A stretch of DNA of 7,194 nt from Candidatus Aminicenantota bacterium (GTDB lineage Bacteria; Acidobacteriota; Aminicenantia; JAMOAD01): the NCBI GenBank assembly GCA_027070475.1, contig JALXDT010000088.1, forward strand, positions 1-7,194, given 5' to 3'. The notes beneath the pieces are model-generated. The model searched no databases. It was not told where the DNA came from and saw only the letters and a program-made list of their open reading frames with translations. The translations under genes were made by a program, and so were the position numbers. Of the stretch, positions 5,660 to 7,194 are shown piece by piece; positions within the stretch are counted from its first letter, which is position 1, and the number at the start of each line of letters is the position of its first letter.

Positions 5660-6988
5660 ATGATAAAAGTTAATGAATTTTCAAAAATTTATGACAACCC
5701 TGCTGAACTTCTTCAGTTTCTCATAAGGTTTAATACAACAAATCCTCCTGGGAATGAAAGGGAGTGTGTTTTATTCATTAATGATATTTTAAAAAATGCA
5801 GGAATTGAGACAAAAATTTTAGCAAGAACACCTGAAAGACCAAATCTTATAGCTAAAATAAAGGGAAAAGGTAACAAAGAGCCCTTTCTTTTATACGGCC
5901 ATGTTGATGTAGTCACAACAGAAAATCAGAAATGGGATTATCCTCCCTTTGAAGGGAAGATTGTTGATGGGTATGTATGGGGAAGAGGAGCCCTTGATAT
6001 GAAGGGCGGAGTTTCAATGATGCTATCCGCATTTTTAAAGATAAAGGCTGAAAATATAAAACCTCAGGGGGATATTATTCTTACAATAGTGCCCGATGAG
6101 GAAGCTGGAGGTGATTTCGGGGCAAAATGGCTCGTTGAAAACCATAAGGAGCTTTTTAAAGGAGTGAGGTATGCAATAGGGGAGTTCGGGGGATTTACCT
6201 TAACAATAGGAGGTAAAAGATTTTATCCGATTCAGATTTCTGAAAAACAGATAAGCTGGATAAAAGCAAAGTTCCGAGGGCCGGGAGGCCATGCTTCAAT
6301 GCCTGTAAAGGGTGGTGCAATGGCAAAATTATCCAGATTTTTAAAAATAATAGATGAAAAAGAGCTCCCGGTCCATATAACTGAACCTGCAAGATTAATG
6401 ATAGGGTCTATGGCTGATGCTTTAGGCGGAATGAAGGGCTTCATGCTCCGTCGTCTCCTTAACCCCTCTTTTACAGATAAAATTTTAAATATTTTAGGAG
6501 AAAATGGCTCCTTTTTTAAACCTCTTCTTCATAATACAGTAAGCCCCACAATCCTACATGGTAGTGATAAGATAAATGTAATACCGCCGGAGGTTTCTGT
6601 GGAGCTTGACGGAAGGATTCTTCCTGGTTTTAAACCTGATGATCTGATCAAAGAGATAAAAGAAATTGTAGGGGAGGATATTGAAATTGAAGTTATAAGA
6701 TATGATGAAGGGCCTTCTAAACCTGATATGGGATTATTCAAAACTCTTTCCTATATTTTAAAGGAGTTTGACCCTGAGGGAATTCCCATACCTCTGCTTT
6801 TAGGAGGGGTAACAGACGGAAGATTCTTTTCAAAGCTTGGAATACAAACATACGGCTTTTTACCAATGCAATTGCCTGAAGATTTTAATTTTGCAAAAAC
6901 CATTCATTCTGCAAATGAGAGGATTCCTGTAAGAGCTCTTGAATTTGGAAGAGATGCAATCTTTAAGCTCTTGAAAGAATATAGATGA
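5660..6988 (+). CDS. M20-family zinc metallopeptidase/deacylase (ArgE/DapE/CPG2-like)
   Basis: This 442-residue cytoplasmic enzyme should hydrolyse an amide or peptide bond with a two-zinc centre. Numbering from the ATG at 5660, the ligands and catalytic residues are complete: GHVDVV with H81 and D83, GALDMKGG with bridging D113, the DEE pair E147/E148, E175 in IGEFGG, and H416 in IHSANER. The lid/dimerisation domain (about 190-305) contains GPGGH with H211, the histidine that in family structures reaches the partner's active site. Other matches are LDGRILPG near 316-323 and GGVTDGRFF near 382-390. Length is usual for ArgE/DapE/carboxypeptidase G2 relatives. No arginine, lysine or peptide-transport gene lies nearby, so acetylornithine, succinyl-diaminopimelate and dipeptide substrates cannot be told apart; a general M20 deacylase or dipeptidase is my best call. 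An ATG two codons upstream (5654) is the alternative start. Confidence 0.9.
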   Translation: MIKVNEFSKIYDNPAELLQFLIRFNTTNPPGNERECVLFINDILKNAGIETKILARTPERPNLIAKIKGKGNKEPFLLYGHVDVVTTENQKWDYPPFEGKIVDGYVWGRGALDMKGGVSMMLSAFLKIKAENIKPQGDIILTIVPDEEAGGDFGAKWLVENHKELFKGVRYAIGEFGGFTLTIGGKRFYPIQISEKQISWIKAKFRGPGGHASMPVKGGAMAKLSRFLKIIDEKELPVHITEPARLMIGSMADALGGMKGFMLRRLLNPSFTDKILNILGENGSFFKPLLHNTVSPTILHGSDKINVIPPEVSVELDGRILPGFKPDDLIKEIKEIVGEDIEIEVIRYDEGPSKPDMGLFKTLSYILKEFDPEGIPIPLLLGGVTDGRFFSKLGIQTYGFLPMQLPEDFNFAKTIHSANERIPVRALEFGRDAIFKLLKEYR

Positions 6989-7092
6989 TTTCTGACAAAA
7001 TTCATAATCTCCGGGAGCTGAAAGAAATATTTAGTAGATTTTTGTCTTTTTATTTCAACTATGAATAAGAATACCTCTTAAATTTATGCAGA

Positions 7093-7117
7093 TTAACAAG
7101 AAAAGCTTTCTTGATAA
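7093..7117 (+). terminator. Hairpin downstream of the peptidase gene
   Basis: CAAGAAA (7097-7103) pairs perfectly with TTTCTTG (7107-7113) around an AGC loop. Beyond one A-A mismatch, TTA (7093-7095) pairs with TAA (7115-7117). An A-run and then five Ts (7124-7128) follow, so the T-run is displaced from the stem. It is the best terminator candidate for the peptidase transcript, about 105 nt after its stop, but its right arm overlaps the -35 box of the next promoter. Confidence 0.35.
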
Positions 7118-7139
7118 AAAAAATTTTTACTGTTATTAT
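7111..7139 (+). promoter_or_regulatory. Promoter just before the last, truncated gene
   Basis: TTGATA (7111-7116, five of six) and TATTAT (7134-7139, five of six) are spaced by 17 bp. The expected transcription start (about 7146) lies within two or three bases of the ATG at 7148, again predicting an mRNA with essentially no leader. Confidence 0.45.
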
Positions 7140-7147
7140 TCAATGGG

Positions 7148-7194
7148 ATGAAAAGGCTTTTGGCTTATTTCTTTACTTTGTTTTTTTTTATTTT
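7148..7194 (+). CDS. N-terminal fragment of a gene, probably exported or membrane protein
   Basis: The frame opens with MKRLLAYFFTLFFFI and runs off the window. Two basic residues followed by an unbroken hydrophobic stretch are what the start of a signal peptide or first membrane helix looks like. Upstream, the same frame is closed by TAA at 7115-7117 with no other ATG, GTG or TTG in between. There is no Shine-Dalgarno site, only GGG next to the ATG. The T-rich sequence would encode phenylalanines by chance, so only the promoter in front of it raises this above a guess. Confidence 0.4.
   Translation, partial: MKRLLAYFFTLFFFI

Noticed and set aside
7001..7020. CTCCGGGAG palindrome after the peptidase gene as a terminator
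   Set aside because: The arms are only four bases with a one-base centre, and no T-run follows.

Overview
The window is AT-rich bacterial DNA (about one third G+C by eye). Arginine is written mostly AGA/AGG, ATA is common for isoleucine, and start sites mix Shine-Dalgarno-led with apparently leaderless types. No rRNA, tRNA, phage, transposase or CRISPR marker is present, so I cannot name a lineage beyond an AT-rich, probably uncultured, bacterium. All confident genes are on the + strand.

Layout. 1-96: probable tail of an upstream gene. 114-147: a strong-looking extended -10 promoter set so close to the next ATG that the message would be leaderless. 148-1116: a CaxA/YrbG-type Ca2+:cation antiporter. 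1117-3798: a UvrA-family ABC ATPase whose ATG directly follows the antiporter stop codon, so these two form one tightly coupled operon. 3799-4016: a 218-nt spacer with two AT-rich inverted repeats, a sigma70-like promoter and a possible 17-codon leader ORF. 4017-5342: a GAF-PP2C (RsbU/SpoIIE-type) serine/threonine phosphatase. 5343-5659: a spacer of about 310 nt with a local GC-rich patch and a clear promoter plus ribosome binding site. 5660-6988: an M20 zinc peptidase/deacylase, for which I move the start to the second ATG. 6989-7147: terminator-like hairpin and another promoter with no ribosome binding site. 7148-7194: the first codons of a further gene with a signal-peptide-like N-terminus.

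How the parts relate. Only antiporter and UvrA are clearly one transcription unit; the phosphatase and the peptidase each have their own promoter and look like separate units. I see no multi-gene defence, secretion or biosynthetic system. The most unusual item is the UvrA homologue. Its N-terminal ATPase half has lost the usual Walker B aspartate, both Q-loop glutamines appear replaced, and the C-terminal Walker A, signature and Walker B are intact. That points to a specialised paralogue rather than the housekeeping excinuclease subunit. The second theme is possible leaderless transcription at two of the five visible gene starts, beside genes with ordinary ribosome binding sites.
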